This document shows, piece after piece, positions 40,455-52,389 of a DNA stretch of 52,389 bases. The first letter of the stretch is position 1. Every line of letters starts with the position of its first letter. A program made the translations under genes and the position numbers. The notes under the pieces were generated by a model that saw only the letters and a list, made by a program, of their open reading frames with translations, ran no database searches and was not told the DNA's origin. The DNA is from Nitrospirales bacterium. GTDB lineage: Bacteria; Nitrospirota; Nitrospiria; Nitrospirales; UBA8639. The stretch is taken from contig BQIU01000019.1 in assembly GCA_021603905.1 (NCBI GenBank), forward strand, positions 1-52,389, in the 5' to 3' direction.

Positions 40455-40469
40455 ATACTCGGCGAGTAT
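40455..40469. promoter_or_regulatory. small inverted repeat in the bioA-lepA divergent region
   Basis: ATACTC and GAGTAT form perfect 6-bp arms around GGC. It lies between the two divergent start codons and immediately before AGGAGGGG (40470-40477), the best ribosome site for lepA. It could be an operator or a short leader hairpin, but it does not match the BirA or BioR operators I know. Chance occurrence is quite possible. Confidence 0.25.
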
Positions 40470-40487
40470 AGGAGGGGATATTCTCTT

Positions 40488-42344
40488 TTGACAACCTGGA
40501 AAATGCTTACTACAATCAAGCAATTAGAGATGAAAGACCAACCGCAGCTATCTCGAATCCGTAATTTCTGCATTATCGCTCATATCGATCACGGGAAATC
40601 CACCCTCGCTGATAGGTTCCTTGAAATCACAGGAGCTATCACGAAACGAGAGTTTCGGGAACAGTACCTGGACGCGATGGACCTTGAGCGGGAACGCGGC
40701 ATTACCATTAAGGCGCATGCCGTCACGACAAAGTTCCGTGCAAGCGATGGCACCGAATATCTTCTCAACCTCATTGATACCCCCGGACATGTTGATTTTA
40801 CCTACGAAGTCTCACGCAGCTTAGCCGCCTGTGAAGGAGCATTATTGTTAGTCGATGCCACTCAAGGGGTCGAGGCCCAAACGATCGCAAATGTCTATTT
40901 GGCCATTGCAAACGATCTCACCATAATTCCCGTCATCAACAAAGTAGATTTAGCCAGTGCGGATATTGAGGGAGTCAAACAGCAAATTCAGGAGACCTTA
41001 GGACTCGAAATTGAAAGCACACATTATATTAGCGCTAAAGATGGGCGGGGAGTGCCAGAGGTGTTAGAAGCCGTTGTCCAGACTATCCCTCCGCCAACCG
41101 GTCATTCGGATCGAGAATTGAAAGCCCTGATTTTTGATTCCTGGTTTGATAGTTATCAAGGAGCCATTGTCTTATTACGAGTCCTCGATGGGGAAATTGT
41201 CCCCGGCATGAAAATACAAATGATGTCAAATAAAAGGGTCTTTGAAGTTGATGAAGTGGGAGTCTTCACTCCGAAAAGAACCAAAACGAAGCGGTTGGGT
41301 ACTGGCGAAGTGGGCTATTTGTGTGCCGGCATGAAAGATCTGGCCGATACGAAAATCGGGGATACCATTACCGATGCGAGTCGACCGGCTCAGGAACCCC
41401 TGCCCGGATACCAAGAAGTCAAGCCCGTGGTCTTTTGCGGGTTGTATACCATCGATAATGCCAGGTTTGAAGATTTGCGCGATTCACTCGAAAAGCTCCA
41501 ATTGAATGACTCGTCTTTTGGATACGAACCTGAAACCTCACTGGCTTTAGGCTTTGGTTTTCGTTGTGGATTTCTCGGCTTACTGCACATGGAAATCATA
41601 CGTGAGCGGTTGGAACGCGAGTATAATTTAGATCTGATCAGTACAGCCCCAACGGTCATTTATCGCGTCTATACGACCAAGAACGAAGTCCTTAACATTG
41701 ATAATCCTGCCAAACTCCCTGATCCCTCGATGATTGAAAAAATGGAAGAACCGTTTATTAAAGCCACCATTATTACACCAGAACGGTATGTGGGAAATAT
41801 TTTGCAACTTTGCCAGGAACGACGTGGCCTGCAACAAGGCATGCAGTACTTAGATCCGACCCGAGTCATGTTGACCTATGAGTTGCCATTAAATGAAATG
41901 GTGTTAGATTTTTATGATCGCTTAAAATCACGAACCCAGGGCTATGCCTCACTAGATTACGAAGTAACCGGATACCGTCCCGCAAAGCTGGTCAAGTTAG
42001 ACCTCTTGCTGAATGGCGAAAATGTTGATGCGCTCTCCGTGATTACCCATCAAGACAAAGCTCAGCAACGGGGCCGACAATTAGCTGAAAAGATGAAAGA
42101 ACTCATTCCTCGACAGATGTTTGAAGTCGCTATTCAGGCTGCAATTGGGAATCGAATTATTGCTCGAGAGACGGTTGGCGCATTGAAAAAGAATGTGACG
42201 GCCAAGTGTTATGGCGGGGACATTTCACGAAAACGAAAATTGTGGGCAAAACAAAAAGAAGGCAAGAAACGCATGAAACAATTAGGACGTGTAGAAGTAC
42301 CTCAGGAAGCGTTTTTAGCAATCCTCAAAACTGACAGTGATTAA
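40488..42344 (+). CDS. lepA: elongation factor 4 (LepA), back-translocating GTPase
   Basis: Ribosome-associated GTPase. All G motifs are present: AHIDHGKST (P-loop), the DTPGHVDF motif, and NKVDL. The LepA-specific C-terminal domain contains [20 protein letters not shown] and ends [13 protein letters not shown]. Domain order is that of EF-G without domain IV. The start is uncertain. TTG 40488 gives 618 residues and is the only candidate with a ribosome site (AGGAGGGG, about 12 bases upstream). ATG 40530 would give the usual ~604 residues. It precedes signal peptidase I by one base, the same lepA-lepB pair seen in many bacteria. Confidence 0.96.
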   Translation: MTTWKMLTTIKQLEMKDQPQLSRIRNFCIIAHIDHGKSTLADRFLEITGAITKREFREQYLDAMDLERERGITIKAHAVTTKFRASDGTEYLLNLIDTPGHVDFTYEVSRSLAACEGALLLVDATQGVEAQTIANVYLAIANDLTIIPVINKVDLASADIEGVKQQIQETLGLEIESTHYISAKDGRGVPEVLEAVVQTIPPPTGHSDRELKALIFDSWFDSYQGAIVLLRVLDGEIVPGMKIQMMSNKRVFEVDEVGVFTPKRTKTKRLGTGEVGYLCAGMKDLADTKIGDTITDASRPAQEPLPGYQEVKPVVFCGLYTIDNARFEDLRDSLEKLQLNDSSFGYEPETSLALGFGFRCGFLGLLHMEIIRERLEREYNLDLISTAPTVIYRVYTTKNEVLNIDNPAKLPDPSMIEKMEEPFIKATIITPERYVGNILQLCQERRGLQQGMQYLDPTRVMLTYELPLNEMVLDFYDRLKSRTQGYASLDYEVTGYRPAKLVKLDLLLNGENVDALSVITHQDKAQQRGRQLAEKMKELIPRQMFEVAIQAAIGNRIIARETVGALKKNVTAKCYGGDISRKRKLWAKQKEGKKRMKQLGRVEVPQEAFLAILKTDSD

Positions 42345-42345
42345 G

Positions 42346-43095
42346 ATGACGCCATCCCCAGAGGATTCACCAAAACAGAGTGAGGGTTCGCTGAAAGAGT
42401 CATCCCCATCATCGGTCAGTGAAGAACACGAAGGCTCCCACAAATCCATCATCCGCGAATATGCGGAAGCAATTGTCATTGCCATTATCTTAGCTTTTTT
42501 CATACGGGTATTTGTGGTTCAGGCCTTTAAAATTCCATCCGGGTCGATGATTCCCACATTGTTAATCGGCGACCACATCCTCGTGAGCAAATTGGCGTAT
42601 GGCCTGCAGTGGCCAACCGATTGCACCGTGTCAGTCAGTTTCCCTCCTGTCACCTGTTATTCCTCAAAAATATTGTGGAAATTTGGCGATCCGCAACGTG
42701 GCGACATTATTGTCTTTCGGTACCCTGAGGATGAAGAAAAAGACTTTATAAAACGGATAATCGGGTTACCGGGCGATACGATTGAGACCAAAAACAAGGT
42801 GGTCTACATCAATGGACAACCACTTCGCGATGAGGCTTACACCCAACGTATCGATCCGGGAATCATCGATGGGCACATTAATCAACGAGATAATTTCGGC
42901 CCGATCACCGTACCCGAGAAATCATACTTTGTCATGGGTGATAACCGAGACCAGAGTTTAGACAGTCGGTTTTGGGGATTTGTGAAAGTGGATAAAATCA
43001 AGGGCAAGGCATTTATGAGCTATTGGTCTTGGAATGGTCAAGGCTCGTGGGTTGAATGGGTGCGCTGGGAACGAATTGGAAAATTTATTCTGTAA
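42346..43095 (+). CDS. lepB: signal peptidase I
   Basis: Removes signal peptides from secreted proteins at the inner membrane. A charged ~35-residue cytosolic start leads into one membrane helix (~42-60). The catalytic Ser67 lies in PSGSMIPTL and the general base Lys136 in KDFIKRIIGLPGD. The C-terminal box is GDNRDQSLDSRFWGFV. A cysteine-containing segment between them (TDCTVSVSFPPVTCYSSK) is a short insertion of unclear role. Start ATG 42346 lies just behind the lepA stop; GTG 42337 within lepA is possible. Followed after two bases by the heptose kinase gene. Confidence 0.95.
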   Translation: MTPSPEDSPKQSEGSLKESSPSSVSEEHEGSHKSIIREYAEAIVIAIILAFFIRVFVVQAFKIPSGSMIPTLLIGDHILVSKLAYGLQWPTDCTVSVSFPPVTCYSSKILWKFGDPQRGDIIVFRYPEDEEKDFIKRIIGLPGDTIETKNKVVYINGQPLRDEAYTQRIDPGIIDGHINQRDNFGPITVPEKSYFVMGDNRDQSLDSRFWGFVKVDKIKGKAFMSYWSWNGQGSWVEWVRWERIGKFIL

Positions 43096-43097
43096 CG

Positions 43098-44067
43098 ATG
43101 ACGAAAAAGCTTGAAGGATACATTCAACGGTTTTCGCGCGCCAAAGTGCTGGTTCTTGGCGATCTCATTTTGGATCATTTCATCTGGGGTAAGGTCAATC
43201 GAATGTCTCCTGAGGCCCCAGTTCCCGTCGTGCATGTGGAATCTGAATCTCTCTGCCTAGGAGGCGCGGCCAACGTCTATCAAAATATCGTGTCACTTGG
43301 TGGACAAGCTGACCTGTGCGGGGTGATTGGCTCTGATGAGGGAGGTCATGCGTTACTCAAAGCGCTCAGCGTGTATCGACGAAATCGTGGAGGCGTAGTC
43401 ATCGATGCCGCTCGACCAACCACACGAAAAACTCGCGTCATCGCACACAATCAGCAGGTAGTACGGTTTGATATTGAGGAACACAGCGATCTGGTATCGG
43501 CGACTGAGCGGAAAGTTCTCCGATATGTCCTGTCACGTTTATCAGAGATTACCTGTCTCGTGATTTCTGACTATGCCAAAGGCGTCGTGACGGCTTCCCT
43601 CATGCAGGAGATCGCTGAAGCGGCTTCACGTCATAAAATACCCGTTTTCGTGGATCCCAAAGTTGAACATTTTTCCCGATATCAAGGCGTGACCGTGATG
43701 ACGCCGAATCATCTCGAAGCCTACCTGGCTGCTGGAGTTGTCGGAAATACCAATCCGTCTATTGATGAGATTGGCCAGATGCTCCAAAAAACCACCAGAT
43801 GTCAAGCTGTTCTGATTACGCGTGGAGAACAGGGGATGAGCCTGTACCAAGATAAAAAGAAAGCCGTGCATATTCCATCAAAAGCTCGACAAGTCTTTGA
43901 TGTGACAGGAGCAGGTGATACGGTTGTCAGCACCATGGCTCTGGCCGTGAGCACAGGTGCCTCATTTCGTGATGCCGCGTTTCTTGCCAATCAAGCAGCG
44001 GGTGTCGTGGTTGGCATGGTGGGAACCGCAAGTCTGACCCAAGAGCAACTCAAGAAAGCATTGCGCC

Positions 44068-44078
<11 letters not shown>
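43098..44078 (+). CDS. rfaE1: D-glycero-beta-D-manno-heptose-7-phosphate kinase (HldE kinase domain, RfaE1-type)
   Basis: Phosphorylates heptose 7-phosphate at C1 for ADP-heptose, used in the LPS inner core. It is a ribokinase-like (PfkB) fold of 326 residues, corresponding only to domain I of E. coli HldE; the adenylyltransferase domain is missing and must be elsewhere. Marks: LVLGDLILDHFIWGKVNRMSPEAPVPV near the N-terminus, and DVTGAGDTVVSTMALAV (anion hole and catalytic Asp) near the C-terminus. Start ATG 43098 was preferred to GTG/ATG codons inside lepB. It overlaps the kdsB start by 11 bases. Confidence 0.93.
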
Positions 44079-46486
<2,408 letters not shown>

Positions 46487-46512
46487 CCTCTAAACCCTTC
46501 CGGTCTATCATT

Positions 46513-47352
46513 ATGACGACACAACGAGAAATACATATCGGATCGCTCACAGTTGGAGGTGACTGCCCCCACTTCCTGATTGCGGGACCATGCGTCATTG
46601 AAAATGAGAAACTGGCAATCGAGACAGCTATCAGTGTCGCTGAGATTACGAAAGATCTTGGTATTCCCTATATTTTCAAGTCCTCGTACGACAAGGCCAA
46701 TCGAACGTCGATCTCCTCATTCCGTGGGTTAGGCCAAGCCAAAGGGCTGGCCATACTGAAAAAAGTGAAAGAGGAAGTGAAGGTTCCAATTTTGACAGAT
46801 GTTCATGATATTCATGAAGTTTCACCAGCAGCAGAGGTCGTTGACGTTCTGCAGATTCCAGCGTTTTTATGCCGTCAAACAAACTTACTCATTGAGGCGG
46901 CTAAGACGGGGCGTGTCGTGAACGTGAAAAAAGGACAGTTCCTAGCGCCAGTGGAAATGGGCAATGTCGTCAAAAAACTTGAAGAAAGCGGTAGTCAAAA
47001 TATACTCTTAACAGAACGAGGGACGTCCTTCGGATACAACAACCTCGTTGTCGATATGCGATCCCTTCCAATTATGCAACAATTTGGATATCCCATTGTG
47101 TTTGATGCCACCCACAGCGTGCAATTACCCGGAGGAGGTGGCACCCATTCTTCAGGGCAACGAGAATTCGTCGCACCGCTTGCACGGGCAGCCGCAGCCG
47201 TCGGTTGCCATGGGTTTTTCATGGAAGTCCACCCTGACCCAGATTCTGCCCCCTCAGATGGCCCCAATATGGTGCGCCTATCGGACTTGCGAACATTACT
47301 GGTAGAATTACTCTCTATCTGTCATGCTGCAAGAAAGGGAGCCACACCATAA
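46513..47352 (+). CDS. kdsA: 2-dehydro-3-deoxyphosphooctonate aldolase (Kdo-8-phosphate synthase)
   Basis: Condenses PEP with arabinose 5-phosphate to Kdo 8-phosphate. This is a TIM-barrel enzyme of 279 residues. Marks: [38 protein letters not shown] with a Cys that is metal-binding in class II enzymes, and [14 protein letters not shown]. The N-terminal Cys seen in class II (metal-dependent) enzymes matches the position in IAGPCVIE, so it could be a metallo-form; this is an inference. Followed by an 85-base gap containing the 7-bp inverted repeat GGGAGCC/GGCTCCC, before pgsA. Confidence 0.95.
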   Translation: MTTQREIHIGSLTVGGDCPHFLIAGPCVIENEKLAIETAISVAEITKDLGIPYIFKSSYDKANRTSISSFRGLGQAKGLAILKKVKEEVKVPILTDVHDIHEVSPAAEVVDVLQIPAFLCRQTNLLIEAAKTGRVVNVKKGQFLAPVEMGNVVKKLEESGSQNILLTERGTSFGYNNLVVDMRSLPIMQQFGYPIVFDATHSVQLPGGGGTHSSGQREFVAPLARAAAAVGCHGFFMEVHPDPDSAPSDGPNMVRLSDLRTLLVELLSICHAARKGATP

Positions 47353-47437
47353 CGCCTGAGGCTGCTGCGATCTCCACGCTAGTCCTCGGCTCCCTCGAGC
47401 AGATCATCGCTTGACCTTAGGGAGATGTGTTGGATTT

Positions 47438-48055
47438 ATGTCATCCTCAGAGGCCGTGAAGATTAAACATTCCGTTGGTCATGCTCAACCCAAAGAAGCG
47501 TATTTCAACTTACCTAACTCTCTGACGCTTTCCCGCATACTGCTCATTCCTGTTTTTGTCTACTTATTTTCAGACCCAACTGAAGAACGAACTCTAGCGG
47601 CAGCCCTCGTTTTTGCCGTCGCGGCACTTACAGATCTCTTGGATGGATATGTCGCACGCCGCCGTGGACAGATTACTAACTTAGGAAAACTGCTTGATCC
47701 TGTTGCCGACAAGCTACTGGTTGCAGCAGGCCTTGTCCTTTTGGTGCAATTTCAACGTGTTGGAGTGTGGTTAGTGATTGCCATTATTGCGCGAGAAATT
47801 ATCGTGACAGGAGCACGGGCTGTGGCAGCACGTGAAGGATTCATTGTCGCAGCCGATTCACTTGGAAAAATTAAAGTGGTATCTCAGATTTCTGGCATCA
47901 TTGCCTTAATCCTTCAAGACGTCATAAATCTTCCACTTGTGTCACTACACGAATTGGGAACATGGCTACTGTGGGCTGCTTTGTTTTTCGCGGTGGTATC
48001 TGGCACAAAATATATCGTTGAGGTTTTACGAAAGGTCGGACCACAATACCTGTGA
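47438..48055 (+). CDS. pgsA: CDP-diacylglycerol--glycerol-3-phosphate 3-phosphatidyltransferase
   Basis: Makes phosphatidylglycerol phosphate for the membrane. The CDP-alcohol phosphatidyltransferase signature D-x2-D-G-x2-A-R-x8-G-x3-D-x3-D can be read in LTDLLDGYVARRRGQITNLG followed by KLLDPVADK. About four to five membrane helices occupy residues 30-200. Start ATG 47438 is preferred over TTG 47411, since the conserved NLPNSLTLSRI block then lies at residue 26. Length is 205 residues. It precedes plsY by 31 bases; both feed phospholipid synthesis. Confidence 0.94.
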   Translation: MSSSEAVKIKHSVGHAQPKEAYFNLPNSLTLSRILLIPVFVYLFSDPTEERTLAAALVFAVAALTDLLDGYVARRRGQITNLGKLLDPVADKLLVAAGLVLLVQFQRVGVWLVIAIIAREIIVTGARAVAAREGFIVAADSLGKIKVVSQISGIIALILQDVINLPLVSLHELGTWLLWAALFFAVVSGTKYIVEVLRKVGPQYL

Positions 48056-48086
48056 AGGCCGAACCTGATCATATGGGTTTTCATAA

Positions 48087-48698
48087 ATGGACCTAAATTG
48101 GCTACAGATCATCCTAAGCCTCATTGGCGCCTACCTAATTGGGTCAATACCATTTGGTCTCTTGGCAGCCAAGCTATGCCATACCCAAGATCCGAGGACC
48201 ACTGGAAGTGGCAACATCGGATTCACAAATGTGTTACGTGCATCAGGGAAGAAAGCTGGAATTATCACTCTAATCGGTGATGCCGGAAAAGGGTTTCTTG
48301 TTGCCTGGCTTGCTCAACGATATCTTCAAGTAGAACTTGTCGTTTTATTTACTGCAGCCGCCGTGGTACTTGGTCATATTTTTTCTATTTTCCTTAAATT
48401 TCAAGGAGGAAAAGGCGTCGCTACAGCCTTAGCAGCCATCGGAGGCCTTCATCTTGGCCTTGGATTGACTATGACCGCAGTCTGGCTACTCGCAGTCTGG
48501 GGATTCGGGTATTCATCTGGTGGTGCCATCACGGCATTCCTAACGCTTCCACTCTTTACATATTTCGTCTTCTCACAATCATTTTTCTTCCTCTTGTTTT
48601 CTCTTGGAATTAGTTTTCTTGTAATTTTTCGACATAAAGACAATATTAGTCGGTTGCTTTCTGGAACCGAAGGTAAGCTCACTATTCATTCTAGTTGA
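48087..48698 (+). CDS. plsY: glycerol-3-phosphate acyltransferase PlsY
   Basis: Transfers an acyl group from acyl phosphate to glycerol 3-phosphate, the first step in phosphatidate synthesis. Integral membrane protein of 203 residues with about five to six helices. The three PlsY motifs are present: GSIPFGLL, SGNIGFTNVLRASGKKAG and FQGGKGVATALA. The last bases of the gene (from 48695) overlap the -35 box of the promoter of the next gene. Confidence 0.95.
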   Translation: MDLNWLQIILSLIGAYLIGSIPFGLLAAKLCHTQDPRTTGSGNIGFTNVLRASGKKAGIITLIGDAGKGFLVAWLAQRYLQVELVVLFTAAAVVLGHIFSIFLKFQGGKGVATALAAIGGLHLGLGLTMTAVWLLAVWGFGYSSGGAITAFLTLPLFTYFVFSQSFFFLLFSLGISFLVIFRHKDNISRLLSGTEGKLTIHSS

Positions 48699-48723
48699 CA
48701 TAATATTACTTATCAGACATTAT
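48695..48723 (+). promoter_or_regulatory. candidate sigma-70 promoter of the degP-like gene
   Basis: A perfect TTGACA at 48695-48700 is followed by a 17-base spacer and CATTAT (4 of 6) at 48718-48723. Transcription would begin near 48730. AAGGA at 48741-48745 is five bases from the ATG at 48751. The overlap of the -35 box with the plsY stop codon is compact but functional in principle. No sigma-E-like element is evident. Confidence 0.5.
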
Positions 48724-48750
48724 GCAAATGGTAAATATACAAGGATTCTT

Positions 48751-50133
48751 ATGAGATTCATGAAAAACAGATCTACATTCATGATTTTTTCGTGCCTATT
48801 CGTCTTGCTGACCTCAAGCTTCGCATTCGGTAACGATCACCCAAGCGAATCCGAAATACGAGGGCTACAAGTTCTGGAAGATATCCAGAATTCGATCGCT
48901 GCGCTTGCTGAACGCGTGACACCAACTGTCGTCAACATTTCACCAGTACGTAAGATAGGAATGTCACGTGGCCTCTCAACACCGCGTGCATCTGGCACAG
49001 GATCAGGCGTCATAATTAGCGACGATGGACTTATCGTTACCAATAATCATGTGCTTGGAGACGATACTTCCGAAGCCGAAGTCCGATTGTCTGACAAATC
49101 TAAAGTGTTTGCTCAAGTAATTGGGCGTGATAAGGATACCGACATTGCCCTCCTGAAGGTGAACGTTGAACGAAAACTGGCGAATGCCGTATTTGGAAAT
49201 TCGTCAAGGTTGAAGGTTGGCCAATGGGTATTAGCTGTCGGAAACCCTTTAGGATTAGACCGGACAGTGACACTTGGCGTCATCAGCGGCATTGGCCGCG
49301 AACGGCTCAATCTTTCAAAATATGAGAACTTCCTCCAAACGGACGCAGCGATTAATCCAGGAAATTCAGGTGGACCGTTGTTTAACTTACGTGGCGAAGT
49401 GATAGGCATCAATACCGCCATCATTCACATGGCGCAAGGTATTGGATTTTCTATTCCTTCAGATATGGTCGCACGCATCGTGAAGCAACTACAGACACAT
49501 GGGCGTGTTGTACGTGGATGGCTTGGCGTAGGAATTCAACCCATGACGGCAGAACTGGCCAAAAAGTTTCACGCCACCAAAGGTCAGGGAGTGCTGGTAA
49601 ATGAAGTCTTTACAGATGAGCCTGCGCATCGCGCAGGCATTCTTCCTGGCGATATCATCACCACGATTGGGGGAACTCACGTAAATACACCTAATCAATT
49701 GTCTCGCTTGGTTGCGCAAGTTGGGCCTGGCGAATCAGCAACGGTCGAGCTCATTCGTGATGGCGCACCAACCACACTCGTCGTGGCCATGGGAGAACGT
49801 GAGAAAAAACCGGTGACAGCCTCCCTCCCCCTACAAAAAACCGATGTGACCTTGGGCATCGACGTCCAAGCCCTAACCGCAGCATTAGCGGAAAAGTTTG
49901 AATTACAAGAAAAGGCAGGAATCCTTGTTTCTCGAGTCGAGAAAGGAAGCCTAGCTCACTCAGAAGGCGTAAAGGAAGGAGATCTCATTACTGAAGTGAA
50001 CCGAAAACCTGTACGATCAGTTCGTCAATTTTCAGAGTCTCTCGAAAAAGTTACGCCAGGTGAAACTATTTTATTGCGGGTTATTCGAAAGGAACGAGCC
50101 TTCTTTGTCGTGTTAAAAACACTTGGAGGATAA
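48751..50133 (+). CDS. degP: periplasmic serine protease, Do/HtrA (DegP-like) with two PDZ domains
   Basis: A protease and possible chaperone for damaged envelope proteins. An N-terminal signal peptide (~1-27, hydrophobic, ending FAFG) directs it to the periplasm. The trypsin-like domain (~50-235) has the triad His100 (TNNHVLG), Asp131 (DKDTDIALLKV) and Ser206 (NPGNSGGPL). PDZ1 (~250-345) and PDZ2 (~360-455) follow; the second is divergent but keeps the glycine-rich loop. At 460 residues it matches DegP/DegQ/MucD. It stands alone, read from its own promoter, and is convergent with the EF-G-like gene. Confidence 0.95.
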   Translation: MRFMKNRSTFMIFSCLFVLLTSSFAFGNDHPSESEIRGLQVLEDIQNSIAALAERVTPTVVNISPVRKIGMSRGLSTPRASGTGSGVIISDDGLIVTNNHVLGDDTSEAEVRLSDKSKVFAQVIGRDKDTDIALLKVNVERKLANAVFGNSSRLKVGQWVLAVGNPLGLDRTVTLGVISGIGRERLNLSKYENFLQTDAAINPGNSGGPLFNLRGEVIGINTAIIHMAQGIGFSIPSDMVARIVKQLQTHGRVVRGWLGVGIQPMTAELAKKFHATKGQGVLVNEVFTDEPAHRAGILPGDIITTIGGTHVNTPNQLSRLVAQVGPGESATVELIRDGAPTTLVVAMGEREKKPVTASLPLQKTDVTLGIDVQALTAALAEKFELQEKAGILVSRVEKGSLAHSEGVKEGDLITEVNRKPVRSVRQFSESLEKVTPGETILLRVIRKERAFFVVLKTLGG

Positions 50134-50158
50134 TAGACCGCAATCTGTACGATCTCAG

Positions 50159-52258
50159 TCAGGATGGAGCGGCTGCCATTTCTTTTTTATGCTCACCAAC
50201 AATCTTCAATGTGTGCTCTCTCGGCACTTCCTCATATCCAAAAAATTCCATAATATAACTACCTTTTCCCGCTGTCATTGACGTTAAGGCTGACGCATAC
50301 TGGAGAATTTCAGCAAGAGGGACTAGGGCATTCACGATTTGATGATGTCCTTTCGTTGACATCCCCTGAATCCTTCCCCGTCTTCCATTCAAATCTCCGA
50401 TGATGGTTCCCACCATGTCATCGGGAACGTTCACTTCGATGGTCATGATCGGCTCTAACAGCAACGGCTGCGCCAATTCCATTGCCTTTTTAAATCCCAT
50501 AGACGCTGCCACTTTGAACGCCATTTCTGATGAATCGACGGGATGGTGTGAACCATCATAGACGGTCACTCGGATATCAACGACGGGAAAGTCGGCAACA
50601 GTCCCATGCTTCATCGCCTCAATAATGCCCTTTTCAACTGCAGGAATGAAATTCCGCGGGATGGCTCCTCCAACGATTTTATTGTGAAATTCAAATCCTG
50701 AACCATGCGGAAGTGGGGCAAGTTGAAGCCAGCAATCGCCATATTGGCCATGCCCCCCAGTCTGTTTCTTATATTTCCCTTGCGCTTGAGCCGTGCGTTG
50801 AATGGTTTCTTTATAGGGAATTTTCGGTGTATGGAGATTCACTTCGACTCCATACTTTCGTTTTAGTTTCTCGAGGGTTACGTCGATATGAGTCTGACCC
50901 ACACCGCTGATCAACATTTCTTTGGTTTCTTCATTTCGGAGAAATTCCAATGATGGATCTTCTTCGACAAGCTTATGAAGTCCGACACTCACTTTATCAA
51001 TATCATGCGTGCTCTTAGGTTCAAGGGCAAATGACATCACCGGCCGTGTCAGCTGAAGCGATGAATACTGGATTTGATGCTTTTCTTCACACAAGGTATC
51101 ACTGGTCTGGGTGTCTTTGAGTTTTCCAATGGCCGCAATGTCTCCAGCAATAATTTTTTGTGTCTGGGAAAATTTCTTCCCTAAAGCAAAAAAGAGATGC
51201 CCGCCCTTTTCCTTCGTGCCCTGCGTCGCATTGAAGAATCCAGAGTCGGCTTGCAAGGCACCAGAATGAACACGCACATACGTGAGACGTCCCATAAACG
51301 GATCAATCGTGGTCTTAAACACTGTACCGGAAAATGGTTCAGATACATGCCCCTCGCGAATCAGCATCTCACCGGTATGTGGATCTTTCCCGCTGATCGG
51401 ATGTGTGTGCGACCAATCATCTGGCGATGGTAAATATGTATGAATGGCATCCAACACCAAAGACGTCCCGACATTATGAAGCGCTGCGCCACACAAAACC
51501 GGAACGATGCCTCCCTCCAGTACGCCAAACGTTAATCCCTCAACAATTTCTTCCTCTGTCAAACTGCCGTCCGCCAAATATTTCTCAACCAACTGATCAT
51601 TCCTCTCAGCGACTTTTTCAATCAATTGCCGTCGTGCTTCATCGACTTGAGGAATATCGCCTGAAGAGATTTCCTGATGTTGAGTTTTAGGGGAGTTAGG
51701 ATTTGATGAAATCCTAACCCGATCGATGAGATGAATCACGCCTGCCTGCGTCACATCGCCATCCGCCGGTAACGTCAGAGGAACTCCATTAATTTCCAGG
51801 GCTTGACAACAGCCTTGAAGGGCCGCGAAGAAGTCAGCGTGTTCTTTATCCAGGCCATTGATAAAGAGTAGACAGGGCACGCCTCTTTCTCGAACATAAT
51901 CCCAGACTTTTTCCAATTCACTTTTGACGCCATCTTCGGCATCAACCACCAGCACGACACCATCCACAGCAGCCAAGCACGATCGAAGGTCACTTAAAAA
52001 GTCGAGAGACCCTGGAGTATCGATCAAATTAATCTGGGTGCCTTTCCAGTCAAATTGAAGGAGGGAAGAACTCACTGAATGACGACGATGAATTTCTTCG
52101 AGTTCAAAATCCGAAACCGTATTCCCCTTATCTGTAGTTCCCATTGAGTCAATCGCCTTAGCTGTAAAGGCGAGCGCTTCACTTAAAATCGTTTTGCCTG
52201 AACCTGGTGCGGAGATGAGGGCAACATTGCGGATTGGCTGGCGAGCATTGTTCATCAT
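50159..52258 (-). CDS. EF-G-like translational GTPase (EF-G2/FusA2 type)
   Basis: A 699-residue protein with the five-domain EF-G layout: GTPase (~8-270), domain II (~300-390), then domains III-V ending with a YASALTSMTAGKGSYIMEF block typical of EF-G C-termini. The G motifs are unusual. The P-loop is APGSGKT (17-23) in place of AHIDAGKT. The DTPGH motif reads DTPGS, with Ser84 in place of the catalytic His. NKxD reads NGLD (134-137). This fits the EF-G-like paralogue group, whose role is poorly known, and not the main translocase. AGGAGG is four bases before ATG 52258 (seven before the next ATG). Convergent with degP. Confidence 0.92.
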   Translation of the reverse strand: MMNNARQPIRNVALISAPGSGKTILSEALAFTAKAIDSMGTTDKGNTVSDFELEEIHRRHSVSSSLLQFDWKGTQINLIDTPGSLDFLSDLRSCLAAVDGVVLVVDAEDGVKSELEKVWDYVRERGVPCLLFINGLDKEHADFFAALQGCCQALEINGVPLTLPADGDVTQAGVIHLIDRVRISSNPNSPKTQHQEISSGDIPQVDEARRQLIEKVAERNDQLVEKYLADGSLTEEEIVEGLTFGVLEGGIVPVLCGAALHNVGTSLVLDAIHTYLPSPDDWSHTHPISGKDPHTGEMLIREGHVSEPFSGTVFKTTIDPFMGRLTYVRVHSGALQADSGFFNATQGTKEKGGHLFFALGKKFSQTQKIIAGDIAAIGKLKDTQTSDTLCEEKHQIQYSSLQLTRPVMSFALEPKSTHDIDKVSVGLHKLVEEDPSLEFLRNEETKEMLISGVGQTHIDVTLEKLKRKYGVEVNLHTPKIPYKETIQRTAQAQGKYKKQTGGHGQYGDCWLQLAPLPHGSGFEFHNKIVGGAIPRNFIPAVEKGIIEAMKHGTVADFPVVDIRVTVYDGSHHPVDSSEMAFKVAASMGFKKAMELAQPLLLEPIMTIEVNVPDDMVGTIIGDLNGRRGRIQGMSTKGHHQIVNALVPLAEILQYASALTSMTAGKGSYIMEFFGYEEVPREHTLKIVGEHKKEMAAAPS

Positions 52259-52389
52259 GAAGCCTCCTGATGAAGTTTTTCAAATTTTAGGGATCCGCCC
52301 ACAACGAGTCAATGGATGACAAAGAGAAAGATGTCAAATACTACCACGCGTCAAACTTCACGTTGTCATGATCTCGACAGAGCAGCACG

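Noticed and set aside
40455..40469. BirA-type biotin operator in front of bioA
   Set aside because: The only inverted repeat there is short and does not resemble known BirA or BioR sites, so no biotin control is claimed.

Overview
The window looks like chromosomal DNA of a Gram-negative bacterium, most likely a Nitrospira-like member of the Nitrospirota. Gram-negative status rests on Kdo and heptose genes for lipopolysaccharide, two lipoproteins with clear lipoboxes, and a periplasmic Do-type protease. The Nitrospira-like placement is an inference, from overall protein character, gene order and a degenerate copy of what I remember as a Nitrospira dispersed repeat. No marker gene here proves it.

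Region by region. (1) 1-3600: the 5' half of a minus-strand tRNA-Phe at the edge, proA with an acidic N-terminal extension, and a 592-residue orphan protein. (2) 4030-15330: a pyrimidine operon in the order pyrR, pyrB, pyrC, DUF4149-like membrane protein, carA, sppA, M48 lipoprotein protease, carB, greA, SAM hydroxide adenosyltransferase. It is preceded by a promoter, a PyrR-binding hairpin, an antiterminator and a terminator whose 3' arm also carries the pyrR ribosome binding site. Two envelope proteases sit between the carbamoyl-phosphate synthetase subunits. (3) 15495-19700: a DEAD-box RNA helicase, a probable LCIB-type carbonic anhydrase and a J-domain protein with HED in place of HPD. (4) 20209-26713: a signalling island. 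It holds a stand-alone cobalamin-binding protein with the CarH-type photoreceptor motifs, a co-directional ABM-PAS-histidine kinase 15 bases later, and a convergent 1305-residue hybrid kinase containing two complete kinase cores and two receivers. About 1.4 kb of decayed sequence follows, with at least one histidine-kinase fragment.

(5) 28146-38624: an accessory surface-polysaccharide region. It has a glycosyltransferase fused to a pyruvyltransferase, a PaaK/CapK-type adenylate-forming enzyme, a Wzx-like flippase, two tandem SET-domain methyltransferases, a visibly GC-rich membrane/TPR protein, a frameshifted tyrosine-recombinase relic, and a GT39-like membrane glycosyltransferase. The recombinase relic and the composition change point to past transfer. 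(6) 39076-52258: core functions again. These are bioA (minus strand), lepA and signal peptidase I; heptose kinase, kdsB, pyrG and kdsA; pgsA and plsY; a DegP/HtrA protease; and, convergent to it, an EF-G-like GTPase with altered G motifs.

The best candidates for undescribed biology are the B12 protein plus ABM-kinase pair, the compact PyrR leader, the tandem SET genes inside a polysaccharide locus, and the GT4-pyruvyltransferase fusion with an internal duplication. All functional statements come from reading motifs; no database search was run.
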